This document shows positions 61,151-64,000 of a DNA stretch of 64,000 nucleotides, in pieces. Numbering within the stretch: the first letter of the stretch is position 1; every line of letters begins with the position of its first letter. This DNA comes from Ophthalmolycus amberensis (Eukaryota > Chordata > Actinopteri > Perciformes > Zoarcidae). The stretch spans positions 609,501 through 673,500 of the forward strand of contig JAFEUB010001122.1 of NCBI GenBank assembly GCA_024529925.1, read 5' to 3'. Both the position numbers and the translations under genes were made by a program. The notes beneath the pieces were generated by a model, which saw only the letters and a list, made by a program, of their open reading frames with translations, was not told where the DNA came from and did not search any database.

Positions 61151-62900
61151 CTCATTCACAGCTCGTATGTCTCCAGGTCATATATAACAATGTGCTCAAG
61201 ACTGGTGTAACTCTTTCTTGGAGAAAAGTGGTTATTTCTTTGGTACTAAAAGAAGGTTAGGATAAACTTGAATGTGGCAGTTATCGGTTGATAAGTGTAC
61301 TGAACCATGATTAGATCTTTACACACATTTTGACGAAAAGAATTAAAGAAATTATCGCCCAGATCAGACAGTTTTTATTCAGAATAAGACAGACACGTTA
61401 AACTCTACATGTGATTGAACATAAAAAATATACTCCGGTTCAGTATTATTTAGATTTTGATGTGGGAATAATATTGAATAATATTGCAGATATAAAAATG
61501 CTAGGTCAAGAACATAAAATGTCTTTATTCAAGGAGGACATTTCAATTGTCAAACAAAGAGAGTTACATTTTGAAATTATTGTCATTCCTAGATGTTTTT
61601 AGTTCCATCTCAGGTTACAAATTGAATACCTTAAAGACCCGAGTACTAAATCTAAATGACATGCCTGGCCAGATTAGAAGCTCTAATAACCAACTAAAAT
61701 GGGATCTGGATCACATGAGATACCTAGGAGTACAACAAATAAGCCTTACATTTCAATCTGTTAAGTTGGAAGATGAAGAAAGGCATAAAGAGATGGAATT
61801 TAATTCCAATAAGTTTTGAGTCACGAATTGAGACAGTAATAATTAAAGCTCGCCTAGGGTATCGTATTTGTGCCAGACTTTTCCAATTGAAATAAGTCAT
61901 ACATACAACAATTCAACAAATACATTTGCCAAAGGAAAACAGCAAATATAACATTTCAAACTCTTCAATTGGCAGAGAACAAGGGAAGACTTGCCGAAAG
62001 GACTATTATATATCGACCTAATTGAGGATCTTGTTTTGTTGGTGTAATGCTGATTACCAAGCAAGATGGAAAGAAATTGAATAGAATATGTCCGGGGCAG
62101 TGGTTAAATATTATCACTATGAGCTTGTTTAAAGAGATTTTGAAATCGTTCTCCCATGAATTTTACTTAACCCCAAACTAATTGGATGCAGGTTATAAGG
62201 GATGGGCTAATCAGGGCCTTTTCTCATACTGCACCTTTTTTGATCAGGGGACACTGAATGTCTTTCAGACATAAACAGGTAAAATAATAGTGATATTATT
62301 TTTAAATCGTCAGGTACGCCATCACATAAACAGAGTCAGAGTCAAAAGGCGTTTGAAGACCTATTGAAAGTTTTTATTAGTGCTTATAGTACAGATTTGG
62401 GGCTTAAAGTTATTTCAAGATTATATAGGGGACTCCAGGAGGTTAATAAAGCAAGTAGCACCCACTTAAAACAAAAATGGGAAAAGTAAACTAACAGTTG
62501 CATTCCAGAGGAAGTCTGAACAAAATGTTGGGAATTTCAAAGGAGGATATCAAGCTGAAATCCATGGAGAGCGTTTGACTGGAAGACCCTTAGTACTTTA
62601 TCACACCTGCTCAGAAGTCTCACCACTGAGGCTCTTCCAGCTGGAGGATTTGTGGCTTCCAGGAAGCAAATCACTACCATGTGTGTTTTGGGCCTGTCGA
62701 AAAGTAAAAAGGTCTATGCTCAACACCCATGAATATTAAAACAAAATACTTCTTTAGAATACTGAGTGTAGCTGCTTGAAAAGCAATTACACAGAAATGG
62801 CTTAAACCAGACACCCCATCAGAAGAAGGGTATGACAGAATTCATGAAATCTTTTAAAATGTTTAATTCATGGAAACACAGCCCATGGTTTATTTTTGTG
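61150..62900 (+). mobile_element. L1/Tx1-like LINE relic
   Basis: Frame fragments in order: LKTGVTLSWRKVVISLVLKEG, then DKLECGSYRLISVLNHD, ILTKRIKEIIAQIRQ, TLHVIEHKKY (all before the RT active site); SSISGYKLNTLKTRVLNLN and MRYLGVQQISLTFQ (after it); then CWCNADYQARWKEIE and KAITQKWLKPDTPSEEG of the C-terminal region. Stops and frameshifts occur between nearly all blocks. The segment holding the catalytic Y/FxDD motif is deleted around 61450-61530. No poly-A tail or 5' part was found. This is an ancient, dead copy. Confidence 0.75.
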
Positions 62901-64000
62901 TTTTATATGTAAAAAGCCCAAAAAAATGGATCATTTTGTAACTAATCTATCAAAAAGATAAATGTGTGAACTGCTGCTGTAATGTGATCCCAAAGAAAGA
63001 AAAAGAGAAAAAAGCTTCCTCTCATGAAACACTCGCTTCCTTGAATCCATGCATCCATCAGTCTCTTTTCTCTCTTGCCTTTTCTCATGCTTTGTTGCAA
63101 TCAATCCATAGAAACAGGATTTTGAGCATTTTCCTGCCCCTGTCTGATTTAACTCTGGGAGCAGCTCCAGCTTCCAGGATCCAGCCCAGTTGATCATGTC
63201 ATCCTGTTCCCTACATGATGGAAGGGCGGACGAGAAGGAAGAAAAGTAGATTAATCTTCCCTTTCTTGTCCTCTTTGTGTTAGCCATCAGCAGTCGCAGG
63301 GTCCCAACCTTGATCACACCTAGGAGATTGGATTTGTTTCCCCCTCTGTCGTGGACACTGGGACTGGGAGGTGAGAGGAACAAATTTAGTCGGATGTGAG
63401 TTTCTCCAGATTGCTCCTGTGCTGTGAGTGTGGCACGAGGCTACAGCGATGACTGCTGCGCTGGATGCACTGAGCAACCCTGCCTCCTACAATATTACGT
63501 TCCCATACAACTTAACGGCATTCTCAATTACCTTTCGAAATAAACAGATTTTCTCCTGGATAACGGGGGGTGAGAAAATGTTGCACTTGAGTTTTTGGCA
63601 TTATGTTTTGTGATACTTTTTTGATTCTCAAAAATGTCGTATTGATTTTTAACTAACAGTTTACACAGGCAAAGATTCATGGCAAATAGTGACTCAGATT
63701 GCTCAAAAAGTGGTGGTATGATCTTGCATGTTCGAGGGTTCGATGTTCACTGTTCTGATTGCATAAAATAAGGAAACTTAAAAAAAATGGAATATTCGAT
63801 CAGCAATAAATTGCCTTACTTACAGAATCACAATATAGTGAATTGTAACCCCTGTATCATGATACAGGCCAATACAAAGCCCTACAAATTACAGTTGCAG
63901 TTTTAAACATGTGATTAACGATGTAAATTTACACAAAACAAAACAAAAACTTATGATAACTACTTGGTTCGGTTTAGCTAAAAACATCAAGTAAATAAGT
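62901..64000. other. Gene-free sequence
   Basis: No gene recognised. 62990-63450 is unique, T/C-rich sequence; the 150-codon minus frame there has no recognisable domain. Confidence 0.4.

Noticed and set aside
62931..63383. 150-codon minus-strand open frame
   Set aside because: Composition-driven; no domain, signal or splice context recognised.
1..64000. tRNA, rRNA or microRNA genes
   Set aside because: No tRNA A/B-box pair with a cloverleaf, no rRNA match and no convincing microRNA hairpin recognised by eye. The 16534 palindrome has too short a stem for a typical precursor.

Overview
The window is non-coding-rich vertebrate DNA, almost certainly from a ray-finned fish and probably a spiny-rayed (percomorph-type) teleost. 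The evidence is one intact five-exon neuronal pentraxin gene of the NPTX1 type, vertebrate GT/AG introns, fish-style L2/Rex1-like and L1/Tx1-like LINE remains, non-autonomous hAT and Harbinger-type DNA transposons, and many CA/TG, CT and GATA microsatellites. There are no bacterial features, operons or CRISPR arrays.

Layout. From 1 to 30.9 kb there is no recognisable gene. This part holds three well-delimited DNA transposons (455-878, 2873-3882, 13887-14291), several decayed LINE tails, a compound tandem repeat (17.8-19.7 kb, including about 600 bp of TAG-type trinucleotide repeat) and simple repeats. From 30.9 to 33.75 kb lies an L2/Rex1-like LINE that keeps its 5' region, its reverse transcriptase and its TATCT tail, but has lost the endonuclease region and carries a frameshift. 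From 33.75 to 43 kb there is more gene-free sequence with hAT and LINE relics.

The only gene is nptx1-like on the minus strand, with coding exons between 46365 and 43061. It encodes about 426 residues: signal peptide, N-terminal cysteines and coiled coil (exons 1-2), then the pentraxin domain (exons 3-5). A TATA box lies about 110 bp upstream of the start codon, with a CArG/MEF2-like palindrome further up. From 46.5 to 64 kb there is gene-free sequence with a fish interspersed repeat (55.6-56.0 kb), an unusual C-rich degenerate repeat tract (58.2-60.7 kb) and an L1/Tx1-like LINE relic (61.15-62.9 kb).

A compact synaptic gene alone in more than 60 kb suggests a regulatory desert. Several non-repetitive, homeobox-site-rich stretches look like possible conserved non-coding elements, but this cannot be tested without comparison to other species. 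I did not find a convincing undescribed biological system. The most notable items are the endonuclease-deleted LINE, the CpG-rich Harbinger-like element with near-perfect ends, and the compound repeats at 17.8-19.7 kb and 58.2-60.7 kb.
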